Part shown: one piece after another, positions 22,001-34,462 of the stretch
Layout of the letters: every line of letters starts with the position of its first letter
How positions within the stretch are numbered: the stretch's first letter is position 1
Notes under the pieces: generated by a model
Seen by the model: only the letters and a program-made list of their open reading frames with translations
The model's database searches: none
What the model was told of the DNA's origin: nothing
NCBI GenBank assembly: GCA_030770535.1
Contig: JASVEC010000157.1
Coordinates: 1-39,379 of the forward strand
DNA length: 39,379 nt
Direction of reading: 5' to 3'
DNA from: Batkoa obscura
Taxonomy: Eukaryota; Entomophthoromycota; Entomophthoromycetes; Entomophthorales; Batkoaceae
Program-made: the position numbers and the translations under genes

Positions 22001-24696
22001 TAAGTTGCTTATTGAATTTTTGTTAGCAGAAAGGATAATTTGATCATATATTTGTGTTACAAAGTATCTACAAACATCAATTGTAAAATTGTTTTGAGCT
22101 TCCCCTTCAACGTAGCTAGGAAGAGCAGGTATAATAGTAGGATCAACACCTCCTTCCATTGTTGCAGTATTCAAAAGCGCAAGCAGCTCAGAGCGAAGTT
22201 GCCTTAAATGTGGAATACATTCAATTAATGTAATTTTATTGCTGAGCTCAAGTTGGTCTACAAGCATCTTGGATAGTGATTCTTTGATAGGTGAGCCATT
22301 TACGATAGTTTGATTTTCTATAAACCATTCTTCAATTATTGCTGCAGATAAATGTTGATGCATCCCCCAAGCTGATTGTATGTAGAATCCCAGAGAGCCA
22401 TCGAACAATAAAGCAATTTCATCTGTTGGAAGTACTTTCATTAATGTCCCTAAAGCTTTAGCACCACGTAAACGATTAAGTAATACTTTATCTTTAGAAA
22501 TCAAGGCAAAATCTTGAGAAAGCATCCCGGAATCAACATTATGCGTTGACCCAGGTCCCTGTTTATCACCGAGGTTCGATCCTGGTTTTGGAAGGAATAT
22601 AAGGCTTAAATCAATTTGAGTGCCTAGTGGCGTCATTAAAATAAGGAACCACTTTGGAACGCAATCTCTAATAATTGGATAAAATGAGGTTGGATTAAGC
22701 TTAATTTTTTCCATAATCATTTTCCATAAAACTTCAGATCGATCCAATGTTTTTTCTTTTTCTTCAAACAAAATGTTTTGGAACACAAGTTTGAAAACAC
22801 GATCGTCGACCCATCTACAATCTTGATCCGCATCGAGGAAAAGTTGAAGGGTATCCAAAACTGCCAATCTAACTGAAGAAATCGTATGCCTGAAAAATGG
22901 GAAAAGTACTGGAACCAAATTAGCTAGGGCAAAGGTATTATTTTCTTTAGATAAATCTTGGAATGATTGAAGGATTTTAGGATAAGAAAAGAGGCGAGCT
23001 AAAAGATCCATAACGCTACTAGTTGAAGCAGATAAATCATCTTTTGCGTCTTTCAAATTTAACCATAATATAGTAGCGACTTTAATTGCTTTATCTGGCA
23101 TTAAATTTACAAACTGTTCAGTTACTGGTAGAATCGAAGCTGCGGAAACTCCCCTAACATCATCATCCCCATCATCTAAACAAAATATGATTGCATCTAT
23201 TGTTACCTTTAATAAGGGTTCAACAAGATCAGTTCGGACTGCAATTAAATATTTTAGTCCTAATAAGCCAGCATGCCTGGATTCCCATTGAGTAATGGAT
23301 AGCCCATCTTGTGCATTCGTTTTATTTAAATCTTGGCCTTGGGCTACAAGGTTTAAAAGGCCAGTTTGCGTTTTGAATACAAGCTCTGGTGGGAGGTATT
23401 GAATTAAAGTTCCAAGGGTTTGGGAACAAGTTTCTCTAACAGGTGCTACAACGGAATCTGAAACGAAATCCCCAAAACGGTCAAGAGCAAAGACACATAA
23501 TAATCTAATGCAAACGTCTTCCAACCATTCCTCATGTAATATATCATTTTTGTCTTTAGATAACCCTGCGATTTTCCCTGCATCCTTTCCATGATATTTT
23601 AAGATCTCACGAAGCCCAATAGCAGCACCATGACGCACAACCCAATTAGGGTCAAATAAATCTATGCACAAAGTTTCACAGAATTCTTCAAATGGCCACT
23701 CTCTTGGGTCCTCTACAATTTCCATAGAAACTTTTGATTCTACTATAACTTTACCATTATTAATATCATCACCAGCGTTCGAAGAAGTTTGCTTAATCTG
23801 GGAGTCAACAGTTGCACGCTTTTGGGGAGCTTGAATACGTTTTCTCGATTCAAGTATTTTATCTTTAGCTTCTTTTTTATTTTTTCTCTTTAATCGATTT
23901 CTTTCACGTGCACTTAGTGCTGACATGTCTATTTCCTCTTTTGGAGAAGGAGCTCTAGGTGGTTGAATTTCAGCTTTAACTGTTGTATCAATGTCATCCA
24001 AAAAGTCATCTATTTGAAAGTGAGAAAATGTAAAACTATAATATTATTTACTAACCTTCTATAAAATCCGATCCAATTCCTAGGTTCTTTTTTAAATTTT
24101 TCTTTAAATGTTCCATACGTTCATTTGGAGCTAGGTTGGACATATCTAAGTCATATTCCTTTTATGTTTTTAGCTATTTAATTATAAATGTTAAAAATAA
24201 AATACAATTCCAGCTGAAGCGAGTAATTTCTTTCCTTTTTTCATCACATTTAATATATCAAACTCTTTGAACGTCAAAACAGATTTTGTAACTGCTTCTG
24301 GAGGAGGCATATCTATTTAAAATGTTATAAACCATTTGATAATTTATAATAGATTAAACCTTCTATTTTGACATCAGGATCCCAAGTTGAAGCATTTTTA
24401 GCAATTGCCCCAATCGCTTGTCCTGCAGCAATTCTAGTTTCCCAAGTTGAAGATCTTAAATGAACAGATACCTTAAATTATTAGCTTAAGTTTTATAGAC
24501 AATTATGATCCTACCCTTCCCAATAAATTTTTTAACTCTCCTGGATGCTGTTTCATGATATCTCCCAACTGGTTAGCCGCAGTTGTTCTGACACCAGAGG
24601 CAGAACCAGTATCAAGCAGTAGGATTAAGCGTTCTAATCTTTAATTATGATTAGACATATTAAATATCAGATATTTATAAACTACCTTGAAGCCAT
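19013..24696 (-). CDS. MOT1: TATA-binding-protein-associated factor Mot1/BTAF1, Snf2-family ATPase, 1801 aa
   Basis: Removes TATA-binding protein from DNA using ATP, redistributing TBP between promoters. Exons: 24696-24686, 24638-24515, 24471-24360, 24312-24206, 24158-24056, 24009-19779, 19730-19013 (5406 nt, whole codons). The first coding exon is only 11 nt (Met-Ala-Ser plus two bases); the joined start MASRLERLILLLDTGSASGV matches the Mot1 N-terminus (yeast MTSRVSRLDRQVILIETGS). The N-terminal about 1200 residues are HEAT-like repeats that clamp TBP. The ATPase has GILCDDMGLGKT (about 1242-1249 for the Walker A part), the Mot1-type DEGH box in CILDEGHIIK (about 1353), SGTPIQNN, and in the last exon GGLGLNLTGADTVIF and QAMDRAHRIGQ. 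Length is close to yeast (1867) and human (1849) proteins. The gene looks intact. It is divergent from PRS. Confidence 0.97.
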
Positions 24697-26102
24697 TTCT
24701 TAATTCTTAATTAAATATAAGTGTTTTAAGTAATAACAATAGTTAACTAAAGCTTGAGTAGTAAAACGAAATAAACTAAAACTAGTGTTTTGTTTTAATA
24801 TTGTATTTGATGTCCTAGAATAAGGGGTCCTAAGTAGTAGTAGTACTACCCGCTATGTATAGGGGTTTTAAGATTTTATCATTTTTCGCCTTTTATACTT
24901 ATTGATGAGGAAACAATGTCTCTTTGAGTACTGACCTACCCTTATTCGCTCTCTAGAACTTAGCTTCATTCAAATTAAGTTTCTCATTTTTGATTGGATT
25001 ATAAGATTTATGCAGCAAATAAAGAATAAAGAAATCATTTTAATTCAAAGCTAAGCCAATTAAATATGCTTCTATTTCATGGAATAATTTAATAATTAGT
25101 TGAATACATCTATTAGAAATCTGTCAATGGCCTAATTAGCTGTTTATTTAAGAATATTTTTTTACTAAAGTTTAATTTTTTGGTTAAAAAAGCCATATGA
25201 ATAAATAGCTAGATCTAAAAATTACTGCAATTTAAGTTACAATACAGTTATAACAGCTACATTGCCAACAAAACTGAACCTTACAGCTAAATTTCACTTT
25301 CCTGTATAAGTAACATCAGAAAGCACCTTACATTTATCTACTGCTAATGATTTACTGCTATTAAAAGTGTTTGAATATTTGTCAAGTCTAACTTTCAAAG
25401 TTTGTGGCAATATATTACGGATTGACTGTTAATTGTTAACATATAAGTCAATAAAGCGACTTGAAGATGTATAAGCTTTTGAGAATAAGTGTAAGTCCTT
25501 ATGGTAAATAGTGTACATAAACTTTTAAGCAACGATATGGTTAGTGATGAATGTTTTAATATATTGAAAGCACTAGTAACTACTGTGAATTAAATTTCAT
25601 TCATCAAATATGATATGATATTGAATTTTATTCTAAGGCTTATTTTAAGTTTTGATGTTTTTTTACTTGGATTTCAAGTCAATTTTTAGGAATTTTTAGG
25701 AATTTTTTGTTTAGCACAAAATTTTATTCTTAAAAATTATATCATAGCAAATATTGACTTTAAAGATACAGTATATAAATAATATCTCGCCGAAAAAGTG
25801 CTTAGATATAAAGCTGATAGTGATCTGATATATACTATATGGTAGATAGTACCAAATTCATTCATCTATAAGTTGTAAATGTTACTCTAAGAAATATTTA
25901 CCTCAAAACCCTCATATAATTTACTAAATAAATTTTAACCACTTTAGCTATCAAATGGGTATTTGTCAACTTGACATAAAGTTGAAACATTTTGTTTAAT
26001 TGGTTGAAATTTAGCAATAATTATTTTCACTAATATTAAAGTACAGAATATTCATATCTTTAATTTTTATTATTAGACAATCTCATTAATCCTATCAATT
26101 CA
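24697..26102. other. 1.4-kb divergent intergenic region, MOT1-PRS
   Basis: No gene, no MITE. Notable only for a short tandem TTTTTAGGAA repeat near 25685-25710 and long A/T tracts. Promoters of both flanking genes must lie here. Confidence 0.5.
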
Positions 26103-27158
26103 ATGTCTTCCAACTCGATTAAAATCTTTGCTGGTAACTCACACCCCGAATTAGCAAACCTCATTGCAAAGTTAGTTTACCATTAATTTCTTAATAAAAA
26201 TTAAAACTTATTTTATAGACGCATTGGTGTTCAAGTAGCAAAATCTAATGTACGCAAGTTTTCAAACCAAGAAACTTCAGTAACCATTGGTGAGTCGGTA
26301 CGTGATGAAGATGTTTTTATTATTCAATCTGGATGTGGTGAGATCAATGATAATCTTATGGAACTTTTGATCATGATTAACGCTTGTAAAACGGCTTCTG
26401 CTCGTCGTATCACAGCCGTCATTCCTTGTTTCCCTTATGCAAGACAAGATAAAAAGGATAAGTCCCGCGCACCTATATCTGCAAAGCTCATTGCTAATAT
26501 GCTTACTGTTGCTGGGGCTAACCATGTAATTACTATGGACCTTCACGCTTCCCAAATCCAAGGTTTTTTTAACATCCCTGTCGATAACCTTTATGCTGAA
26601 CCTTCAACTCTTAAATACATTAGAGAAAACATTCCTGAGTGGAAAAACGCCATTATTGTATCCCCGGATGCTGGTGGTGCTAAAAGGTATAATAGCATTT
26701 AATTATTTATACAAAATATAATTTTTGATAGAGCTACTGCCATTGCTGATCGTCTAGACTTAGATTTCGCTCTTATCCATAAGGAGCGTAAGAAGGCTAA
26801 CGAAGTATCTCGTATGGTTTTGGTTGGAGATGTTAAAGATAAAATTGCTATTCTCGTTGACGATATGGCAGATACTTGTGGTACTTTAGGATTGGCAGCC
26901 AAAACTTTAGTTGAAAATGGAGCTAAAGAAGTTTATGCCATTGTTACCCATGGTATATTATCTGGAAAAGCAATCAAGGTAATTAACGATTCAATGTTAA
27001 CTAAAGTAGTAGTTACCAACACTATTCCACATGAGGATAAATTAGAGATTTGTCCTAAACTTGATTTTATTGATATTTCTGCTACTTTGGCCGAAGCTAT
27101 TCGTCGTACTCACAATGGAGAGTCCATCTCTTATCTCTTCTCTCATGTACCAGAATAA
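26103..27158 (+). CDS. PRS: Ribose-phosphate pyrophosphokinase (PRPP synthetase), 320 aa
   Basis: Makes 5-phosphoribosyl 1-pyrophosphate from ribose 5-phosphate and ATP, the precursor of purines, pyrimidines, NAD, histidine and tryptophan; cytosolic. Exons: 26103-26170, 26219-26686, 26732-27158 (963 nt, 321 codons with stop). The introns are 48 and 45 nt. Recognised motifs are [13 protein letters not shown] at the N-terminus, [19 protein letters not shown], the catalytic flexible loop region [29 protein letters not shown], the regulatory/substrate [10 protein letters not shown], and the PRPP loop [13 protein letters not shown] (218-230). No long internal insertion, so it is the human PRPS1-like, yeast Prs2/3/4-like class rather than Prs1/Prs5. 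Which paralogue it represents cannot be said, hence the generic symbol. It looks intact. Confidence 0.95.
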
Positions 27159-27945
27159 TTGATCTTATTTCATTTACATTATTGTTTATAGATATAAAAT
27201 ACTAAAATTAATCGATATTATTATTTGAAAGTATGCTTAAATTAATCAGATGGACTAATTAAATGTTATCTCTGACTATGTTTATGATTAGTTTAAGTTC
27301 CAATAGATAGTAAGTTAATTAGATAATCTATTATATTATTGAGCTATGGTTTTGTTATATGAATTAAATTCATTAAAAACTAGCATCATATGTTCCTCAA
27401 ATATACTATGTATTTTTTAATATAAAAATTATATTAAATAAGACAAATAGCAATATATAATTGCTAAAAACTTCTATTTATTCGAAATTCTTGAAAGATT
27501 GACATCAGGTGTCTTATTTAGTCAAGATAAAAACGAGTTCTAAAGTCAAATAATAATAGGAAGGTTTCTGAACAAACTGATTTAAGGTAATTTAGAAAGT
27601 AGTTTGAAGCGAAACTAGGAAATTATTAGCTGTGGAAGCTTTTCAAAATAATTCCCGAAATCTCAACTATAAAAACTATAACCTATTTAATCTTGTATTG
27701 TTATAAAACAATACATAAAATCAGTGTTTATGTAGTAATCAGAGGGTATAACTTGAAAAATATTTCTTGTTTCTTTTTCAAATATGCTTTAAGGCAATAT
27801 TAACTATAACAAAAGTTCAAAATTTAAAAAATCATAGAGAAATTAGAATATATTATAAAGCTTTTATTTCACTTGAAAAAGTTTTTAATATTTACGTTTT
27901 AAGCATTTAAAATTTGAATAATAAACTGAGTTAAATATTACTATA

Positions 27946-28044
27946 TGGGGATAATTTTTTTGATTTCATTACTTTTTCCACCTTTTAAGCACTATTTGAG
28001 CCGAAACATTGTTAATAAAATTCGTAAACAAAAATACATCCCCA
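27946..28044 (+). repeat. MITE copy 8, inserted in a palindrome
   Basis: TGGGGATAA ... ACATCCCCA, 99 bp. The flanks ATATTACTATA and TATAGTAATAT are inverted copies, so the empty site would be a perfect palindrome with TA at its centre. Shares GAGCCGAAACATTGTTA with copy 10. Confidence 0.86.
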
Positions 28045-28704
28045 TATAGTAATATATATAAAACTACTTATTATATTATTTAAATATCTTAAAAAGTCAA
28101 AAGATAACTAATATAGCGGATGTTTAAAATAAGTTAAAAATACTCTATTGCTAATAATTGTAATAAATTAAGTTTTAATCTATCATAGTTATATCTGCTA
28201 TGCTTTAAAATAATATCTAATTAATCTTAACTAGAAATTTTTTTATCTAAATTTAAAACTGAACTAAAATTTCGAAGTTTCTAAAAATCAATAAACTTAC
28301 CTATTAATTTCTATTACTAATTAAAAAAATTTCCAATGATAGAACAATTTAATTTTTTGTTTATATTTATAGAAATTTTTGTTTTTTAATTATAAAAACG
28401 TTATTTTTGTATTTAAATGTTTGTATTTGATAATCATAATATAAAAACATAACTCTTATTATATTATATATATATAATATTTTAATATAAAATGTTTAAA
28501 TTGACTCCATATTTCTATCTAGCTTTTAGAAGTTTTATGTTTTAGAAAGTTTGCTTAAAATTTTATAAAAACAATTTTTTATTATTAAAAAACAAAAATA
28601 TTGAATAGTTCTAAATTATTTTATTATAATTTATATTACAAGTTGGCACAATTTTTACTAAATTTAATAGAAATCGCTATATTAGTAAATATTTTACCAA
28701 TATA

Positions 28705-28805
28705 AGGGGGTGTTTTTTTTGGCTTCATTACTTTTTCTATCTTTTAAGCACTATTTGAGTGGAAAAGTTGATAGTAAAATTCTTAAACACAAAAATACAT
28801 CCCCA
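28705..28805 (+). repeat. MITE copy 9
   Basis: AGGGGGTGT ... ACATCCCCA, 101 bp, TA on both sides. Shares the variant GGAAAAGTTGATAGTAAAA with copy 11. Copy 10 lies inverted 36 bp away. Confidence 0.86.
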
Positions 28806-28841
28806 TAACTCATATATTAATGTTAATCAAAATTATAATAT

Positions 28842-28936
28842 AGGAATGTATTTTTATGTTTAAGAATTTCACTAACAATGTTTCGGCTCAAATAGCGCTT
28901 AAAAGATGGAAAAAACAATGAAAAAAAACACTCCCA
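28842..28936 (-). repeat. MITE copy 10
   Basis: AGGAATGTA ... CACTCCCA on the plus strand, about 95 bp, with a short internal loss compared with its relatives. Carries the TTTCGGCTCAAATAGCG variant shared with copy 8. Confidence 0.82.
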
Positions 28937-29577
28937 CATATAAATAGGTATATATATTTATAAAGCTTTATTGAAAAATATTTATTACTGACTGCTATAT
29001 AGCTAATATTTTAGATTTGCCATTAAATAAATAAACAAATAGCTGTATACGAAGTAATAATTAGTTTTAAAATTATGATTAACTATTTTTATATAACATA
29101 AGCGATATAAGGATATAAGGATATTTGTTGTTTCTTATTATGATTATTTGCTTTTCAACTATTTATTAGCTTAGCTATGTGAAATCTGGTTACTCAGTGA
29201 TTGGAGTCAAAAGCAGTTATTGCTTGGTTGACTAGCTGTAAGTCGAAGGATATTAGTTTATGTGACTAAGATGGACTTGAGTTATGAATGATAGCACGTG
29301 ATATGCTACAGACTATGTAAGACAAATAGAATAGACAGTACTAATGTAAAACCTATATAAAATACTATTAAGAAAACTTAGTGGCTTTATTAAATGTACA
29401 AAATATCGGAGAACAATTCAGTTAAAAAGCCTCGAGCTACTATGTTCTAAAATCTCTTTTATACTCTGGCAATCATGAATATCAAAACGAGAAGATAATA
29501 TCCTTTGGGATGAAGCTAAGAGCATGGGATTAATTGTCTTTGAACTTGAGAACACAACAACTTAAGTGATTATTATA

Positions 29578-29678
29578 TGGGGATGTATTTTTGTGTTTAA
29601 GAATTTTACTATCAACTTTTCCGCTTAAATAGTGCTTAAAAGATAGAAAAAATAATGAAGTCAAAAAAAACACTCCCA
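29578..29678 (-). repeat. MITE copy 11
   Basis: TGGGGATGT ... CACTCCCA, 101 bp, flanked by TATTATA and TATTATA-like sequence including TA on both sides. Closest relative is copy 9. Confidence 0.86.
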
Positions 29679-29804
29679 TATTATAGTCAATTATAGAGCT
29701 GATAAAGAGATATTTCACATTTTTTAGGTTTTAATTTTAATTTTGGTTTTTTTGAGATTTTATTTTATTTGTAGTATAAATTATATTATTATCAAGATAA
29801 CATT

Positions 29805-29902
29805 AAGGATGTGTTTTTATATTTGAGAATTTTACTAACAATTTTCTGCTCCAATAGTGCTCAAAAGATGGGAAAAGTGATGAAGCCAAAAAAACACCCC
29901 CA
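29805..29902 (-). repeat. MITE copy 12
   Basis: AAGGATGTG ... CACCCCCA, flanked by TA. Core is the most diverged of the family (GAGCACTATTGGAGCAG when read in the reference direction). Confidence 0.8.
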
Positions 29903-30837
29903 TACTGCTATTTTTTTAAATAAATTATTTGTTATCTGGTTAAATTTTAATAACACTAAGATAATTTTTAAAAGAAATGAAGTAAATTGATTTTATATTT
30001 CCTATTAAGATGATGTAAAATATCATTTTTAAATTATACAGAAACTAATTAGCACTTAAATTTCTTGTTCTAATAAATCACAGTTTTATAAAACAAATCA
30101 ATAAATAACTTCTCTTAAATAACCTGATTACCATCCTTTTTACCTTTCTTAAAAATCTTTATAATGACGTAAAACTTCCAATTTTTATTTTTAATAAACT
30201 AAGCTTTTCAATTAAAAAAAGGTCTTTTTTAGTACCAACAATTATGTTCTTTAATTTAGTTGCGTTTTTTAAATATAATATTATCAATTTAGCATAAACT
30301 TTTGAATTCTGAAAATAACAGATAAGCTATCGGATTTCTTCCGAAAATACAATAAATATCTTTTCCATATTGCGTTTCAACATGTACACTTGACGGTCTT
30401 TTTATTTATTTCTTTATTTACCTAAAAATGAAGTATTCAGAAGATTAAACATTATCGTCATAGGCAATAATCAATAATACACTGATATACGAAAGATACT
30501 TGGAAGTAAAAAATAACCAAAAGCTATAAAACTTAATGGGTTTATTTAAATACATTTAACCTTATGATAATTGAACTTTCAATTTAGTAATGACTATCTT
30601 TAGTGATTAGTATGATAAATTTCAATTTATTATATATTATGTATTATTTGATATTTACTTATAAAACTCAATGTTGTTGTACATTCTATTAACAATTATA
30701 CTCCGACACACATATATAGAAGGCTATTAGCAAACTATTGTAACTAACTAAATATTAATTCAATAAAAGTCAACTCAATTAGATAAATACACGAACTCAA
30801 ACAAGTTGAAAATCTTATATAATTAACATGACTCAAT

Positions 30838-32886
30838 TTAATTTTTACTTAACTCAAATAAATCTAATAAAAATTGATCTTGTAAAATAAGATGAGTTGA
30901 GCCCAATAAAGCAGTATTCTTTTCCTTAATAAACGCCTTATTAAATCTATTAATTAATTTGACTTCTGATAAAGTAACACCACCTAGTATAAAAGTTATT
31001 GTTTTTTCGTCTTTTTCTTTAGTTTGTAAAATTGAAGGTGGGTTCAAGTAGGGGAATTCGGAAAAACTGAGAGTGTTATTATATAAATTTAATAATATAG
31101 ATTTTAAGTGCAAGGTATCACAATTAATAGATTGTTCTTCTTTTAATAATTTAAAATTGATGAGATCATCGATTTTACCTTCAGTAGGTTCCATATGCCA
31201 ATCTTTAATTTTAGTTGTACTTTCATTCTCTGTTGATTCCTATAACAAAAAAATATAATCGTTACTGTAAATATAATAAAATATTAATTATTTAATTATT
31301 TACCATTATTATTGGTCCATTTTTAATATAACTGATATTAGATATTGAATTGGAATAAATATGACTTTTTATTTCAGATACTATTTCAAGACGATATCGA
31401 TCATCAAGTATAGTTGGATGATTTAATAAATATAAACTTAATACTCTTACTTTATCTTTTAATCTTATATTGTCTTGAAGCAAAATATCAATTAAATTAG
31501 TTAACAATAGATTATGTTGTTCAATTGAATCTTCTTTATTATTAGAAGTTAGTTCCTATATGTAAGATAAAAGTTGAATGATAAGGTTAATATAGAAAAA
31601 AAAGAATAATATTATAATTTACCTTTTGTAAGGGAGCTATTAGATTTAAACTTCTTTCTTTAAATACATTAATACATTTATCAGTTAATAAAGTATGATT
31701 TTTTAATAAATTGGAACTTTGTTTGACTTGAGGTAATTGTTTTACTGCATTCTTTAATTCATTCAAATTCTTCTCATCCTGTTTAATTTCTCTATAATAA
31801 TTTAGAAATTTTTATTATTAGTTTGTCTATAAAATATATATACGTTAAATCTTACCCCGTGATAAATTGTTTTGCTGCTTGATTATTTTTTAATAATTCA
31901 TTATATTGAGTTCTTATATATCTTGCTGCTTCAGTTATACTTTTTGATTTGATTTGTTGATAAATAAGATCATGATGATCTAAGTAGATTTCTTTTAATT
32001 CTCCTTTAGTATCTTCGAAACTATTAGAAATAAATTAGTATTACTTAGTTTATAGTGAAAATATCAAATAATATTACCTAGGTACTTTATTATCTTCAAA
32101 ACAAAATACATCTTTTAAATATGGCTCATAAGAAAAATTATATAAAAATGGGGGATTTAAATCAAAAGATCGATCTAATAACAATAATATAGGCCTCTCA
32201 ATATCCGATTCTTTAATATCATTGTCATTATAATATAAATTTAGTTTATTATAAATCATATCAGCTAATAAATTTGTCAATCCAGATTTCTTTTGTTTAT
32301 CCTCTTGATGATATCGAATAGTAGGAAACATATTGAAATTCATCAAGAATTGACAGATATTTTCTGCTATTAAGTCTAATGAATTTATCAACTCTTTATG
32401 TCTTGTTAAAGGTGAATATAGGTTTTGAAAAGCTATCTTTTTGTCCATTAATAAATTTAAAAAATACTTTTCTTCTGGTATGAAATTACAGTAAAACTCA
32501 TTCAATGTCACTATCTTATTTGTTTTATTTAACTGAATTAACTTTTCAAACATATCATCTTTTATTGTATCTAAAAATAATAAATGAAATTGAAAATATT
32601 TGGCTATACCGTCCACATTAATATCTTTTTTAATTAACTCTAAATTCTCTATACTTGGGTAAATAAAATAAATAGCTTCCATTGTAATGAAACTTTCTCT
32701 TTGAATTTCAATGTTTTCTATTAATGTGATAGCTTCTTCATTTAATTCTAATAAATTAAATAGACTACTAATCAGTTTTTGGCTTTTAAAATCTAATATT
32801 AATGTCTTCCATCGTTGTTTGGTTTTGATTCCTCTTATTAAGCTTAATATCTTTTGTTTATAGTGTAAGCGAATGTCAAAGCTCAT
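30838..32886 (-). CDS. SEC1: Sec1/Munc18-family SNARE regulator, 598 aa, five exons
   Basis: Sec1/Munc18 proteins clasp syntaxin-type SNAREs and promote vesicle fusion; this one best fits the plasma-membrane (exocytic) branch. Exons: 32886-32078, 32020-31856, 31791-31623, 31555-31304, 31239-30838 (1797 nt, whole codons). Domain 1 begins LHYKQKILSLIRGIKTKQRW and continues WKTLILDFKSQKLISSLF and IEIQRESFITMEAIYFIYPS, the typical SM signature. LLLLDRSFDLNPPFLYNFSY (about 234-253) is the conserved domain 2 entry. LNELKNAVKQLPQ, ILLQDNIRLKDKVRVLSLYL and FILGGVTLSEV (about 548-558), then LLGSTHLI, complete domain 3. Sly1 and Vps45 are alternatives, but the RREP-like and QLPQ segments follow Sec1/Munc18. 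Length is normal for Munc18. The protein is very Lys/Asn/Ile-rich, reflecting base composition. It is divergent from EAF7. Confidence 0.9.
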
Positions 32887-33635
32887 TTGAAATTTAGTAA
32901 AAATTGTTTATAAAAAACTTAAAGAAAGTATTTTTATTTATTTTTATTTAAAGTTATTTGGAACAACTAAATGTTACTAAATTAATTGGATTAATTTCGA
33001 AAAGTGATATTACCTTTTTAATTATTACAAATTACTATATATAGTAAATTTTTCAAATTGACTATTGAATTAATTTATTTGAAAATATTATTATCTTATA
33101 ACGTAATATTTATATATGTTATTATGTATTAGGTATTTCCATATGATTTTTTCATTTTTAAGAAAAAAAGATGGCAAACATGTAATTAATTATAATAAAA
33201 AATAAAATTTTATAAAAATACTTAATAAAGACTTAATTTTTAATAATAGCTTTGTCTAATATTTTTGAGTATCTTATTTAATTAATAATAATAATGATTA
33301 TTTCTATTTATTAAACTTTTCTTTAAAAATAATTGAATAAAGCAACTCCCCACTTTTTTCAATTTAAATTTTATTTTTTTTGTTTGCAATTTTTTTCAAC
33401 TATAAATAGCCAAATTAAATCAAAAATTAATTCTAGCTTCAACTTTAGACTTTATAATCAAGATTTGCCCAAAAAAGAAAGAAAATAAAGTACTCAATAT
33501 CTGATATATCATCTATTCAATTTATCTTCAAGATGATTGGTTTTTGTTAAAATTAGACTTAAATCCAAGCAATTAACAATATTTGTAAAAAAGATTCCAC
33601 TCATTTCTCAATATTTTATCATTCAATATCTATTA
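32887..33635. other. Divergent intergenic region, SEC1-EAF7
   Basis: 749 bp, extremely A/T-rich. TATAAATAG at 33401-33409, followed by a C/T- and A-rich stretch, is a candidate TATA element for the plus-strand gene about 230 bp before its ATG. No repeat copy was seen. Confidence 0.45.
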
Positions 33636-34462
33636 ATGGCACAAAAAAAGAATAAAAAGAAAACCCCGTTGAAATCTAAATTAATATTAACTAGTATCAA
33701 TGAAAATGAAGAACTCATCAATTCCTCTGAAGAGTCCACACCGATTAAGTTAGATGAATTAAATAGTCCAATTGAAATGGATAATGATACTGTAAGATTT
33801 ATTTAGATAGTAGATTTTTAGAAATGGGATTAATGAAATAATACAAAAAAGGATATAAAAAAGATAGGATTGAATGTTTTAGGAATCAAAAGAACTGGGG
33901 GGTTAATTTCTGATTCTCATTTAAAAGAAGAAATAACTCGAATTGAACCAGAATCAGATAATTCAGAATCAAAATCACAAGGTGAATGGAGTGTTGCAGC
34001 AGATACATTACTATTTAAATGTATAGCTAACAATAAACCAGCTGGTAATGGAAATTCGAAATTATTTACTTAATTCATAAATGAAGACATTATGAATGGA
34101 ATATTAAACTTAAAATTGTTTTAGGTTTACACAAACATTTTCGAATGGCGAATATTTGTTATTTATTTAATAAAAATAATGCGCATCCAAAAACAAATTT
34201 AGAAATTTGGGAGCGATTGAATGAATTATATGATATGCAAGCAGTGGACGAAATTGTAAGTCTATTAATTGAATCTCTTTATTTAATGGGAATATCAATA
34301 AACGAAGGTTCATTTTTTTATTTTTTTATTTTTTAGGAATTGAAAGAACCAGATGAATGGAGTTGTAAATTGGGAAATCATATTGATCTATCAAAACAAA
34401 TTGAATTTGAGTTACCGCCTCAGTTTAAGGAGTTGATGAATAAGAAATTCAAACAAAAATAA
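33636..34462 (+). CDS. EAF7: NuA4 histone acetyltransferase subunit Eaf7/MRGBP-like (CT20 family), 201 aa
   Basis: Eaf7 (human MRGBP) joins Eaf3/MRG15 in the NuA4/TIP60 acetyltransferase complex and acts in nuclear chromatin. Exons: 33636-33791, 33852-34044, 34125-34255, 34337-34462 (606 nt, whole codons); introns of 60, 80 and 81 nt. The N-terminal about 80 residues are Lys- and Ser/Glu-rich and low in complexity. The CT20 core starts at GEWSVAADTLLFKCIANNKP, continues GLHKHFRMANICYLFNKNN, then KTNLEIWERLNELYDMQAVD, the trihelical signature of the family. It ends ELKEPDEWSC...FELPPQF. The ATG at 33636 is the first one in this frame after upstream stops. The acceptor at 33851 is chosen because it alone keeps phase; other nearby AGs would not. 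N-terminal boundaries are less certain than the core. Confidence 0.88.

Larger units (their letters stand above)
27159..30837. other. 3.7-kb gene desert with five MITE copies
   Basis: The longest gene-free stretch of the window. Repeat copies 8-12 lie between 27946 and 29902. No open frame outside the repeats is convincing, and no tRNA or rRNA structure was recognised. A slightly less A/T-rich patch at about 29200-29330 has no identifiable content. Confidence 0.6.

Noticed and set aside
22561-22590. GAGGTTCGATCC-like T-loop sequence
   Set aside because: It lies within conserved MOT1 coding sequence and no tRNA cloverleaf can be built around it.
24898-24935. TTGATGA and ACTGA resembling C and D boxes of a snoRNA
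   Set aside because: The boxes are under 35 nt apart, too short for a C/D snoRNA, with no terminal stem.
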